Part shown: positions 24,985 through 37,400 of the stretch, one piece after another
Layout: the number at the start of each line of letters is the position of its first letter
How positions within the stretch are numbered: the stretch's first letter is position 1
Source of the DNA: Synchiropus splendidus
Taxonomy: Eukaryota > Chordata > Actinopteri > Syngnathiformes > Callionymidae
Length of the DNA stretch: 64,000 bases
Assembly: GCF_027744825.2 (NCBI RefSeq)
Contig: NC_071336.1
Location: 13,667,501-13,731,500, forward strand
Reading direction: 5' to 3'
Position numbers and translations under genes: made by a program
The notes under the pieces: model-generated
Told to the model about the DNA's origin: nothing
The model's input: the letters and a program-made list of their open reading frames with translations, nothing else
The model's database searches: none

Positions 24985-25150
24985 ATTCATGACAAAACAA
25001 GGCTGGTCCCCACAAGGTTAAGCCTCAGTTTGAGGATGAACACCTCAAAATAACTGGGTCATTATAATTTAGGTGTACGTTTGGTTCAGAATCCTTGTTA
25101 AGGTTAGGCATTTTTTGGATGGTTGGGTTTACGGTGAGAGGCTTTATATC
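24985..25150. repeat. Dispersed fish repeat, copy 3
   Basis: GGCTGGTCCCCACAAGGTTA, CTCAGTTTGAGGATGAACAC, GTCATTATAATTTAGG and GGTTAGGCATTTTTTGGATG, then GTGAGAGGCTTT, align with 21660-21865 in the same orientation. Confidence 0.75.
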
Positions 25151-25613
25151 TCAGGTAGAAAAAAAACGTTCTTTGTCTGTCTGCATTTCCCGTCATGTGC
25201 CACAGTGAGTCTACCTCCTACACCTTGACTTATCTTGTGCATCCTCCTGGGTCACACCTGTCTTCCTCATGTCCTCCTCTATCACATCCATGAACCTCAA
25301 CATTCGTCCTCCATTTCCCACAGCAGCAGCAGGTAGTGGATGTGTTGTTCCAAGGAAAAATATAACACGTATTGTTTGTCATTCAGTGTTAATTGCATCT
25401 CTGTTTGCTCATGCAGAATACATCACAGTTTATAAGTTGGGAATTGACAATCCCTGACCAGTGTGACTTAAAAAAAATACAATAATACATACTGTTTCTG
25501 TGTTTCCATGTGTCTAGTTTTACATTATGTCAATAGATGATGTGTTCGCTCACTAACATGCGATTCTTGGTGGTTTGGATCATAAAACTAATGATGATGT
25601 GAAGTTCATAATA

Positions 25614-26110
25614 ACGCCATTTCCGGATGTTAAGTTACGGCTACTTTTTTCTCAAGGCCTGAACCCTGCGGTTTGTACAACAACGTGGTGAATATATGGA
25701 TTTTTACAGGCTAAATAGAGTCATGCTGCCAAAATATTGAGCGTCGTCACTTCAAACCGAGGGACTCACAGGTGTTTTATTGACCTTGAAGCGACCAGGA
25801 GGACCAGAGAAGAGAAGCAGCAGCTTTAATGTGGAAAAAAAAGATGTAAGGAGTTCATGATTCAAGTTCAGAACATTGCTGAGTTCATTTCATGAGTGAG
25901 TCTGGATGCTGGACCCGGTTTTCAAAACTAGTTTAGAAGTGGTCCTCGTGCATTTTTTAGCCGGGTGCACCGCTGACCTTTCTACGGTGCAGACAGCACC
26001 ACTGCACCCTCGGCTTATAGACTGGTTTACGTGTGAACATGATGTTATCCTTCTTAGATTTAGTGGGTGGGGCTAATATTCCGGTGCACTCTATAGTCTG
26101 GGAATTACGG
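25614..26110. mobile_element. TA-flanked MITE ending in …GTCTGGGAATTACGG
   Basis: The right end TATAGTCTGGGAATTACGG|TA (26110) and the eroded left end TA|ACGCCATTTCCGGATGTTAAG are inverted repeats of a CCGTAATTTCCGGACTATAAG-type terminus abundant in fish genomes. Subterminal CGGCTACTTTTTTCTCAAGG and GCACCCTCGGCTTATAGACTGG fit. It is non-coding and about 0.5 kb. Confidence 0.7.
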
Positions 26111-26112
26111 TA

Positions 26113-29100
26113 CGTATAATAATTTAGCCAAAATACCTTGAGTCATAACACAACTGCTTACCTTGTTGAATTCACTGGTGACCTTTACAAAACGGAATTA
26201 GTGGTCGTACGTACCAGTTCAATTAATCTGGACTAAAAGTCCACACTCATACAGACTCTCTTGACTTAACCATGACATCGCTGTAAAATCAGGGCAGAAA
26301 CGAAATCCACCTGGATTAAACACTTTCACACAGAGCGTTTCATCTGTCCTCTCCAGAATTGGAATTGAAGTGTGCAATCTCTTGTCTGCGATATGAAGTT
26401 TCCCGTCACACTCAAAGGTGTGAAGCATGAAAGAAATGAAAGGGTTTTGTGTATTTGCACACCTCAGCATGACGCCTGCCTTCGAAAAAGTTCTTGCCCT
26501 GATTCAACTTGTTTTTATTTTGGATTTCCAACTTTGTCAAGACTGCGTAGGCATGACAGAAGGAATTGAGTTGAAACCAAAGAATAAAAGCATCACTCTT
26601 TATATCCATTGAGTCTCCTTTTTATATTTGTCATTGTCATCTGGACATGACTTACATTACTCTGAAGGGTGGGGCTGCACTGATCCATTGGCTGGCTCAT
26701 ACTTCTTTGTATTCCCACATTACGAGTAACATTATTATTATTTTAAATTTTAGCAGTAGCAGTTGGAGATTTGGCTTGATTATTTAATGTCCGCGCAGGG
26801 ACACAAGTGCTCTGTGGTCCTGCATCCGATACTGTGGTGATATTTGATGGCTGAACAGGTGAGTTTTAAGTTATTGTATTCACTGTGTTCATTTAGAATT
26901 CATTTAAATGTTAGATGGTCGTTCAGGTTGTTGAAGCTAGACCACCGTCATTGTTGGCTGTAAAGATAAATCACAGCTGAATCTTCCAATGGAGAAATGT
27001 TTGTCCTCTTAAATTCCTTTTCCATTTTTGGCTGAGATGAGAATGTTTGCATTGGCGTCTTGTGTGTTTCTCTAAGTTCCCTTGTTTGAGAACCAGGCCA
27101 GTGATAAATAAATACGGTGTGCCCATCGGACAATATTTTAGGAGGAACAGAGATTATAGGTGATATCAGCATGAGAAACGGTGAGGTGGAATGAAAACAT
27201 TGAAACAGCATTGAAAACGTTCTCCTTCTGTGCCCTTTTCTGTACGGTCAAAGAACAAGATGGAGAGAGCTTGTAGAATATGAACTAAAGAAGTAGTTCA
27301 AAGAACGACTGGGGGTTTGATGAAATGTCTTGTCAGCAAGGTAAAATCCTGAAAGAGTGCACGAGAACTTCCCAGTCATTTAGCGTGATGGCTGATAAGT
27401 CTTTGATGCTTGAATACAGTCGACATTAAATGTGCTGTTCGGGGGAAAGGTGGTGAGAAGAAAAGAACAGGTGTCTGATTCCTTTCTTTTTCTCCTTGTG
27501 GCTTCAACTCTTTCGTGTAAGTGACAGGATCGAATTCAGGCTGAAGCCCACAGCTATATTTATGGGAGGCCCAGAGATGAACCCGGATTAGTGATGGTTT
27601 AGGGATATTTGTTAGAGAGAATCTCTTTAGATTTGTCTGTGAAATTGTTTCTCATTCACTGCAGACAGCATTTGCCCTGCGGCGAGTCGCTGGTTTGCCT
27701 GCGGCTCCACACGTCACATCTGAAGTCATTTTGCTAACAGGGTGTGACAAGATACCTCATCCAGCATCCACATTCGCGGTACCTGCTATAGCCATTAGAC
27801 AAATCATTTAGTTTTTCAACATTATAAATTCAAGAATTTCTTTTGATTTCAAATCCTGAATGTCTCAGCTCCTTCCGATTGAATAGTGTGGGTAAATGAG
27901 GTGCACTGCCCTGAGGGATGACCCTCGGGGGACAGGGCCATGGCTCTTCAGATATCTTGGCCGTGAGCATCAAATACAGAATCCCTTAAACCTTGCTTTT
28001 GCCATCTGCATCGTAGTATTTTATATCCAGTTATGCATTTTGAAATCTCATACTAAAGTGTCTGCGTACGTGACATATGTGCACTTGGTCATAATGTGAG
28101 CTGGTCAATGCATCCATTTCCATTTGCGCTCTTTATGGTGCCGGTATTCAAAGTACTGCTGTCAATAAGAGTCATAAATGGTGACTGAGCTGATGAAGTA
28201 CGACGCCTTATTTCAGCTAAACTTTCTGTCGAGCTTAAACTGTGTCAGTTTGGTTCTATTTCCATTTCTGAATGATTGATGTACACATTCTTGGTTGAGC
28301 TGTTCCTGCAGTACTTCTGTCAGAGCAGCTCTCCAGGGGTGAAGAAGGGAAGTCTGTTTCTTATACAAGGCCAGACACACATTTAGTTCTGCATCAGTTG
28401 TGTTGCTAATAAACTGGGGAATGATCCGTTTAGCTGCTTTTGGAGAGGCGAAGAAAAGCCGGGCCAAGACATTTTTCTCACTCTGGATGTTATTACTGCA
28501 CTTGCTGTGTACAAACTTAAGCATCCAAATGAAACTTCAGGCACTGCCGAGGTAACTCCATACGCCGATGACAAACAAATGTGATAAGAGTGTGATGTTC
28601 TATTTGTCTTTATTGGCCTCGGTGCGCTTGTAATAAGACTTTCATCTCCTGTGTTATTGTTTTTCGCTTTATTGTAATGGAGTTTTATTTGGGACACCGA
28701 CAAACAGAGGCATCACTATTTATTTACACTTACACAGTCTGGTTCTCTGCACGCCAGGAGTGCTGGAGCAAATTAAATCGGGAACATTGTCGGGCTGTTT
28801 CGCCGTCGCACTATCTATGGCCATTATATGAACAGACTGCATCTTTTGTATGAATGTGAGTGGAAACTCCTGAGCATGGAAACAATGAGAACAAAGAAAC
28901 GTGGCAGAAACAGTCATAATGAATGATGATATGAATAACCTTAAACGCTCATTCGGCAAACTTCAAACATGACTTGGGGTAGTGACTGGAATAGACGTTT
29001 AGGATTAGGTCACAATAACACATTTTTTTACTGGTCAATAAATAAATACTGGTCAAATAATTGCCAAAATTATTTTAAGACCAAATGAACCATTAATGTA

Positions 29101-30930
29101 ATGCAAGTACACCCTTAAAATGTAATGTTTTTATTTATAATCAGTATTTTACCGTTGTATTTGTCTTCCAAAGATCTTCCATCACTCCATGTTGTTGCTC
29201 ACCTCACACATTAAGTTTGAAGCCTGAATATGAGGCATTTGGCTTTGTATCTTTCCTCACGTTATTACCACGAAATACAGAGTAAATCCTCCAGTCAGCA
29301 GGTGAAGACAGGCTTGTTAGTTGTAGCAGTAGGAAAGACGAAATGAAACAAACATGGCAATTAATTGAGGCTGCCAAAAGGATCGAGTTTTTCATTTTTA
29401 ATGATGGTACGATTCATTGACTGAGTCATTATTGTGACAGGCCTAATCAGGACACAAGCAGCAAAAGAGAGTTCTCCCAGTCGGTGCCTGGACGCTGTTA
29501 GAGGTAGTGTTAGTGTCTTGTACTACTACTGTCCTGGAAGACTATTGACCTCCTTCACTTTATCCACTTGACTGGCTAGAATCACCTCTCTTTCTCCCTG
29601 GTTTCTGGGGAGAGAGAAGTCTCAGACACTTTGCTGGAGGATGGAGAGAGTTGGAATCAGATTCACAAACAACAGAATAAAAAATTGGCAGTTTTGAAAG
29701 TGATTTTTATTTTGTTTCTACTTTCTGCTCTGACGCTAGTCAGCTGTACTGTCAGAACTCAGAATCCAACTTCTGTCTCCCCAAAATTTTTAATTAGCAG
29801 GAAATGTTCATGAAAAAAGTATTGTATTTAAAAGGGAAAAAACAAGTTGCTAAGCATTTTTATGGAATTGTTTCAACTATGAGATGTTAGTGACATAATA
29901 ATGAATTTGTTAGTGCGCTAAAATATATGAATCACTGAAGCCTCTTTGGTGAAGTAGGTGACACACTACATTATTGCTTTAAGGTAATGTGTTTGAATTT
30001 TTTTTTTGTCCTGTTTCTACTCCTTCCGCACCAAGTAAACGATGAATTAACTCGAGATAAGTGGTGCTCAAATTCCAGAATTGGTTTCTTGTTCTTCTCG
30101 GAGAGCTCAAGAAAAGTAGTTGAAGCCAAATATATCACAAATCTCTGTTACAAATATCAGAAATATATGAGTGTGGGGGTAGAGATGGAAGGAAAATGAA
30201 AAATGCAGACCTTTGCGCCCTCATATTGGTGCTCTGTCTCCTTCGAAATCATAGGAATTCACTCATTCCTCATCTCCTTCCCCCTCTGTCTTTAGCTCCC
30301 CAGCTCATCTCATTGTGCATTCTTCCCTTCCTTCCTTTTCACTCTTTCCCTTCCTCAATCCCATCGCTCTGTGCCGCACTTCACTTTCAATTTCTCTCAT
30401 TCCAATTGAACCTCATTGTCTCCCTCTTTTCATTTATTCATTCATCTACTTGTCAGTAGACCTCTTTCTCGCTGGTACCTTTCCTCTCCTTCCCTCTCGT
30501 TCTGTCCTGTTACACATTATGGCCGAAGGTATCGTGTTCATATTACTGTCGTGCAGGTTGACCACCGAACACCAACGTTAATCTGCCTGGAATAGCAGCG
30601 TGTTTGACAGAGCGGGTTGCAGAAGGGATTTGCCTGTGGAGCCTGTGGAGCATTAGTGGGATCAGACGTTCTGAATGATGCTGGATGATAAATCTGTCTG
30701 GCTCAATGTGCCAGTTAAGGTTTACTATGGGCTTAGTTTAATCACTCCTTTATAAACACTTTGGGCTCAAAGTTCAATTGAAAAAGGTTAAGCTAATGTT
30801 GTAATACGGCATTAGAGTCATTGACGTTTTTTTATTGATTCATTTGAACATTTCATCTTTTGATTCTCCACACATTTGATGAATGCTCTCTCAAACAAAA
30901 AGAACATCTACTGTTATACACTGTAAGAAA
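26113..30930. other. Intron sequence, no gene recognised
   Basis: Mostly unique AT-rich sequence. The stretch about 28440-28720 keeps CpGs and runs of TTATTG/TAATGG-type motifs and might be regulatory. A pyrimidine-rich patch lies at 30230-30500, which makes the adjacent 87- and 88-codon frames artefacts of composition. Confidence 0.45.
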
Positions 30931-30935
30931 TCTGT

Positions 30936-31720
30936 GTGTAGGGATGTGACACTATGTAAATTACTTTGCATGGTTATCGTAGCCAAAATGATCACGGTTG
31001 TCATTATTACTGAGTTATTGTTGCAAACTGCTCAAACGTTCAGGAAAGTACTTTAATACACTGATCTTTGGCAGGGTTTTATGTAGTTAAAAACAATAAT
31101 ACACACTCGTCTTTCCAACAAATTGGATAACAATAAACTGCTTCAAAATAAATAAGATGTAAATTTGCGAACCACACAATTAAATCTAAACATATCTGGA
31201 GTGCAGGTGTCTGCATTTCAAATAGTTTGTCTCACTCAAAGCAGCTCCAGCACCACTGGGTCTGGTGCTGCATGTCCATGCTGTGTGGGCAGTGATGTCA
31301 TGGCATTGCAAATCACCACTATAGAAACAAAGAAAACAAAGTTGAAACAGAAAAATGAACATCATAACAAAATGATAACATCATAACAAAAATGTGCAAT
31401 ATACTTAAATAAAATAAAACAAATGCCCAACAATGAATAGTCAGTCCAGTCAAAGTCCACCACTGTGATAGCAGTGAGCAGGAAGGAGTGGTGCAGCGAG
31501 GGTGGACAAGATGTGCTGCCCTGCGCCGCCAGAGTGAGAAGGAGGCCATGGAATGAGAGCGGGAACCCGTCTACCACGAGGGTCAGATCTGCTGCTAGTC
31601 ATGGCTCCACACTAGCTGCCATCGTGCCTCACTCTCCCACTGATGCTGGACTAGCGCTGCCGATCTTACTGGCGCCTTTGTCCAGTTGTTTCTTTTCTTC
31701 TTGACTTCAGGAACGGAAAG
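30936..31720. mobile_element. Possible decayed hAT-like element
   Basis: The left part GTAGGGATGTGACACTATG, followed by ATCGTAGCCAAAATGATCACGG, resembles the ends of hAT-type elements that begin TAGGGATGT. The right end could not be found, so the extent is a guess. The GC-rich part at 31480-31690 has no recognised coding potential. Confidence 0.3.
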
Positions 31721-31986
31721 TGTTGTGGAAGAATTGTATTGTATTTTGACCCAGTCATGAGAAAGCCAGAGGTATTTTAGTATAGTTGGCAATCACTAGA
31801 TACAATGTGTTGATGCTCCTTACTCATCACACTCACACCTGGACTGCTCACATTCAAATCTCTCTCTTGACATACAGTAATGGCGTCATTGTTGTCACTT
31901 TATGGAATCCAAATGCCCTTGCTTTACATTATTCCACTTAAGCCACGTGAATGGGAAAGTGCTCTCTCCAAATATGATGTAAGCTG

Positions 31987-32178
31987 GTGGTGGGCTGATG
32001 AGGGCTCATGAAAGAGTGTTCCTATTGTCATAGCGCAGTAGGTGGCACTTTTTGAAATGAAAATTGCGAGTTTTCTTTGAAATGGTTGTTCCAATCCAGT
32101 GACTTTTGAGCAGACAGCGCCATATTGTGGGCTCTGAAAATAACTACACTGTTTCATGAAACGTCATCAGCACACCAT
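31987..32178. mobile_element. Palindromic-ended MITE, copy D
   Basis: The left end GTGGTGGGCTGATGAGGGCTC, the interior GTAGGTGGCACTTTTTG, GAAATGGTTGTTC, and the right end ACACTGTTTCATGAAACGTC, then ATCAGCACACCAT, match copy A with more divergence. Confidence 0.75.
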
Positions 32179-32179
32179 A

Positions 32180-33219
32180 CATTGGTGCATTTTTGTGTGA
32201 AACAGTTACATGTGAAGTGAGCTATATATTTTACATTATGTTCGATTACCGTTAGTAAGGTTGAATAACCAAACTATTAAGATTAAAATATGCTCAATCA
32301 CTTTCGGACTATTTTTTCAGGGTGACAGCCAATTTGTTTGTTCGTTCAAGTGTAAAAAGAAAAACTCCAGAGCAGACAAATGTATTTCATTAAACTTTCA
32401 GGGTTACTTGGAAGTGTGCTCACTTGGAAGCCATTTGATTTCAGTGGGGGTTGTTTAGTGCAATTCTATTCAAGATTGTCCTACAGACTACTGATTCAGA
32501 TTCCTTGTGCAGCGCCGGTCAAAACCAGATAAAACTGGAATGCATGACTTAATAAAGCACAGCATACAATGGAATCATTGAAATGAATCAGCTTTTATGT
32601 GACATGTATTCGAAGTGGGTTGTTGAGGTTATTTTTACATTGCTTTAAGGTACGACATGCCGAAATAAGGAGGCTGCAATATTGCAGTGAGAATGGCTGT
32701 TATGACACAGGGGTCAGTGCGTATTGCTGTTATGCTACGTTGAAGAGGCTCCAGACCATTGTCTACATGAGCTAGTTCAAAGTTTGTTTGTTCATAGTTC
32801 AGAATTGTTTATAGTGAAAAATAACAAGTTAGTTTATTTGTTTTAGCATGTTGCTGCGAGCTATTGTTATTGAATATAATTGCCAAAACCCACATAGGTC
32901 CACAGACAGCTAATATTTTATTATATTATTATTATTTATTTTTGAACCAGGGTCACCATTCAGGGAACGTAATTACCCAAAATATGAACATGTTCATGAA
33001 CCCTTAGGTACAACTCCAGGCTTCTACATTATCAATGGAATGTACTGTTCCACAGTGCCACTGGGAAGAAACATGGAATACATGTTTGATGTAAGTGGTT
33101 CCCAGCAAACTAAGGCAAAAACATTCCAATGCAGTTATTTCAACAGTTACATATAACAATACAGTAACAATAGTGATCGTAATAAGGTAGTATTTTGCTG
33201 CTGTCTGATTCAAAAAAAG
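32180..33219. other. Intron sequence, nothing recognised
   Basis: AT-rich unique sequence. No exon or element could be supported. Confidence 0.5.
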
Positions 33220-33376
33220 CTGAAGCATTTTTGCTGGATTTTCAGGGCCCACGAGATGGAATTCTCTGCTCTAAAATCTTTAGAACTCAAGAACCATTTT
33301 GATGAAACCTGGCATCATTTTAAAATAGTCTGAAAATGAGGACTCTCTTTCATGAAGCCCCATCCGCTCTTCACTA
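33220..33376. mobile_element. Palindromic-ended MITE, copy E (right part)
   Basis: The interior TTTTCAGGGCCCACGAGATGG, then CTCTAAAATCTTTAGAAC, and the right end ATGAGGACTCTCTTTCATGA, then AGCCCCATC, align with copies B and F. The left inverted repeat is absent. Confidence 0.75.
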
Positions 33377-34327
33377 GCTGCAGAGGCTCAGGTATGAGCA
33401 TGCCGGAGCAGATGCTGAGAGGTAACAAGCTTGTCACAACAACGTGGACATAAAAAGTGTCAGGGTGGAGCACATTTGAACTCATTTAAGGGAGTCAAAG
33501 CTGGCTGTCATTTCTGACCTGTTTTTGAAAATATTGTGAACCACCCACATGAGTTTCTGTCACAACTTTTATTTTAGTGTCATGTTATTTCTTGACCCTT
33601 TTATCTTGTCTTCACATTCTAATGGACAGCAATGTACTTAAACTCGGACCGGGTTCATCAGGTCTTGATGATTATGAGTGTGTCTTTAAGGCTTTTTCTG
33701 GTCACATCTCTGAAAGTGAGGCCATCCATCACTCCCTTTCTCAGCCAGGACCCCTCCCCTCTCTTATTCCTTGCTCCAGCTCCCCTGCTCCACACTTACA
33801 TTCCCCTCTCCCTTGCTCTGCTTCTCTCTCTCTCTCTGTGGCAGTCCTCTGATTGGTTCCTTCCCGCCTGGTTCTTTATGAATTGAACATCCTTTTCTGG
33901 ATTCGATTGGCCGAGCTCTAATAATCACAACAAATACACACTCTCTCTCTTTCACGCCGGCAACAACCATACCTTTCATTGAGACGTGCAAACGTCATGC
34001 GCACTCTCCTCCTGTTTGTTTCTTTATCTCTCACACACACATGGACACACTGACTTATTTTGTCAACAGCTCACGTAGCAAGGTGCACACACACACACAC
34101 ACACACATTCTCTCTTGTATGCCGTCACTCTGCCTTGCTCTCTCCACACACACGCCGGGTCACAGGCAGCAGGAATGATGCTGTGAAGCTTTCTTCATTC
34201 ACACACGCACACACACCTTTGCTTGTCGCTCTTTTGTGCACTGACTCACGGGACAAACACACACGCACGCTGTCACCCGTTCTCGCTCAGTCAGTCGGTC
34301 AGCTTGCATTGTTGGAATGAGCTGGTG
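33377..34327. other. Intron sequence upstream of candidate exon, CA-rich
   Basis: A pyrimidine-rich patch at 33720-33850 is followed by repeated (CA)n segments at 34030-34260, including (CA)11 at 34086-34107. If the candidate exon at 34328-34406 is real, its promoter and 5' UTR would lie here. No TATA box or CpG island is obvious. Confidence 0.5.
34086..34107. repeat. (CA)n microsatellite
   Basis: Eleven uninterrupted CA units, with further short CA runs to 34265. Confidence 0.95.
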
Positions 34328-34406
34328 ATGTTTTGGGACAGGAAGAATAACATGGGCAATTCCCAGAGACGACCCAAAGGAAGGCACAGACCGAAATCGG
34401 CAACAG
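34328..34406 (+). CDS. nhsl2: Candidate alternative first exon of nhsl2 (MGNSQRR... peptide)
   Basis: The ATG at 34352 has a good start context (A at -3, G at +4). It opens 18 codons, MGNSQRRPKGRHRPKSAT, plus one base, ending at the donor ACAG|GTATTT (GT at 34407-34408). The phase is 1, so it would splice in frame to exon 2 (…[12 protein letters not shown]). An in-frame upstream ATG at 34328 would add MFWDRKNN but has a poorer context. The peptide is strongly basic (eight K, R or H in 18). It begins Met-Gly-Asn-Ser like a myristoylated N-terminus but has Arg where the PROSITE myristoylation pattern wants a small residue. It could also be a chance ORF with a chance donor; only transcript data can decide. 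Confidence 0.5.
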
Positions 34407-37400
34407 GTATTTCCTTTCCTTTTAAATCCTTCTCCTATTTTGTTTATTCCTTTTTTTTTTGCTTGCAGTCAGTCATGCATCTGTTCTCCACCCCACCGTC
34501 CAACCCTCTCCAAGATGTACATCCAGGCTCCGTCCATCATTCTGTGCGCTCTACTTCCCCCTTGACTGAATCATGGAGCTGTTTTCATTTGACACACCAA
34601 CATTGAGAAGACAATCTTCATTCATACGAGTTGTGTGTGACTTCCAGTCCGCTGGGCTGTCAGGTTGGGATGAATTGGGTCAGTTGGTCTTTTGCCTCTC
34701 GGCATGCGACTGGGCAGCGTGCGCTCATGTGTCCGTTACAGCTGAGTGTCTGCACATGTGCAGGTTTGAAGCGGCACGCTGCAGTCTCGTGCACACACCA
34801 GAGTGTGTGTTGGAATTGTGCTGCACAGCTGGATGGGATTAATAATCGTCTCTTTAATTACCTTGAGGTAGTGGTGATGTGCAGGAGAGAGATGACAGGG
34901 CTTGTAAATCTGCCCTCTTACCAGCTTCCTGTGTCGGACAATAAAGCTGAGGAGGAACAGGAGAAGATGATGGATGAAAGAAGGGAATCAGAATTCGAGT
35001 GTGGTGATGCCATGCTGCAGCACACACTACATTGCAGCCAGTGTAAACAGGCTCCCTCTTCATTTCCAGTCACACACAATTGCAGGCTCTACATGCACGT
35101 TCCCGAGAGACAATGTGCATGTGTGGAGCTCAGACCCAAACGCTGCAATATGAGCTCACACCTTCAGCACGAGATGCTCGCACACAGACGTGACCTCCAC
35201 TTTTATCAGGATTCAATGCCTATTTATCACTTGTCGAGACACCATTTGAAGCACCAACCGCTGTGTGACGATCCGGGTATTAAACTACTCAACGATTACA
35301 GCCCATAAAATTGCTCATGTATAAGGAAGGCCAGGTTGTGTCGTCGCGCGTAGTTCTTCATTGAAATGATCCTCACGCGTCCATTAGCAGCAACTTCCGC
35401 TCAAACAATAGAAGGAGGTTTGGGGCGAGACAGTCGCCAGAACTGTCCAAAGAACTGATGCCTTTCTTTTTCGCTAAAGATTCGTTGGTCTACCATATGC
35501 TGTCGTCTTCTTTTTTTAAACCTTTCATTCATCCATATGAACTTATGGGTATGTTAGTGTGACCTTCAGTAGGGAGGGCTTGGTTTGACGCTTGTCTAGG
35601 CTGCCTCGCTCTGATTACTGAGCAACTCGGCTCTCCATGCTTTACAGCTCTTTATCCAGCAAATAGTTTGTGGCAAAAATGAAAGGAAGTGTCATTTCTT
35701 TTCTGCTCGAACTACTGTATCTTTGCTCTGCAAGGACACCTTGTGAATTTGTCTCCAAATGGGCCGTTCAGTGTTTGCGACCTTCAGTTTTTGTTCTCCT
35801 GTTGACTTAGTAATGCCTTGTTACGATGTTCTAGTGTTTTTTGAAACACTTCTGGAATCTGTCTTCTTCATAATCTCATAATCTACAGCCCTGAATAGAA
35901 TCAAATGGATTTCAACACACGTATCATTTTGCTTTATGAGTGTTTCCCTTAAAGCCTCTCTTTGGATGGAGCAAAACCCTTTCTCAGGCTGCTTTTGGTT
36001 CATGCTGTTGAAGTCTTGATAGAAAAGGTGCAAGCCTCTTGTAGTTTGAATTTCAGTTCCTGGGAAAGAATAAGGGATTATGAAGTTCTGATGTGACGTT
36101 GATGAGTGGCAGTTCAAAACAGGATTGAAAAGTAATTTGCAAAAATGAATTCTGAGATCATCAGGTGGAAACTCGAGGGATGTTCAGCAGAAATAGGCTG
36201 GTATCACATGATATTTGGTAACATTCAGTGATGTAACTAACAAAATATTTGTTATTATACATGGGTCAGATTAGCTTGTGATTTAGCTGTGAAGCCACTA
36301 CTCAAGAACGTGATATAAGGTCAGCCGTGACTTCCATCTTCACATTTTTATTTTAACTTTATAGTCCTACTGTTGGTGATATCGCAGGAGATCTGCAGCT
36401 TCTATCACATCTCCTCCCTTCATCAGAAGCTTTCAGTGATCCACATTTATTCCAGCCACTGTCTGAGCGTATGCTCCCATAAACCAGGAGAGAACTGACC
36501 GATTTTGGACTTAATGGCAAGGATAATGTATGATGAAAACTACAGACAGATTTTGATAACTTTGACCTTCTTGTCCATCCTCCCATATAGTACCTCCGGC
36601 TAGACCCTCCTTGACGAATGAGTCATCTTCGCCCAGTGAGCTCTGGCTGCTACGTGGCTGTCTTCTGACCATCCTTTTCAGACACACTTAGAATGAACTA
36701 AAATGCAGCCCATATGCATTGACTTGGCAAACTCTTCACGGGTAACGTGAACCTTGGAGAACACATATAACAAAGTAACGTCATGCACTGTTGTAAACTA
36801 TTGGCTGCCATTAACCCGTTCCAGCAGACAAGAGTAGCAAAGACCACTGCAGCCGCACATCTGGATTGCAAGTTGGCTGAAGTATGATGAAACTAGAGAC
36901 TTTTCAATGTGGAATGCTTATCCCAGATTTCCTCCTACAGAAGTCACGTCATTGTTGAATGTGAGTGGTAGTCTATTTGTGCCTTGAGATTGTCATCTGC
37001 CAAAGGCATCCCCTGCCTCTTTTCCTGGGTAGATGGGACAGACTCCCCTTCTGTGAGTTCTGGGAATAGTTGGCATCGGAATTGCACCTGCAGAGACTAG
37101 AGATGCAGGAAGTTTTGTCCTTAATTCATGTTATTCTTATTCAAGAAAGTGAAGCTGCTTCCCCATCTATCATCTTTCGCCATCGCCATCTGCGATTTGT
37201 CACACTGGTTGTTCATGCTTTGACAATTTGAATACCTAACAGATGTTTTGGTATGGGTCTTCACGACGCTTTTCCCAGACACATGCACCCCGACTGTGTT
37301 CATTCATAGATTCTCAGATCGGTGATGTAATTTTCAGCTCAGCCTCCCCCTGCAGCAAAAGTGCGAAAGAGAGGATGAGAGAAAGAGGAATGCAGAGATA

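Noticed and set aside
30196..30581. Two overlapping Leu/Ser/Pro-rich frames
   Set aside because: The region is a CTT/CCT pyrimidine patch, so Leu, Ser, Phe and Pro codons follow from composition.
34352..34406. Calling the MGNSQRR peptide a proven N-myristoylated isoform
   Set aside because: Arg occupies the position where the myristoylation pattern requires a small residue, and no transcript evidence is available.
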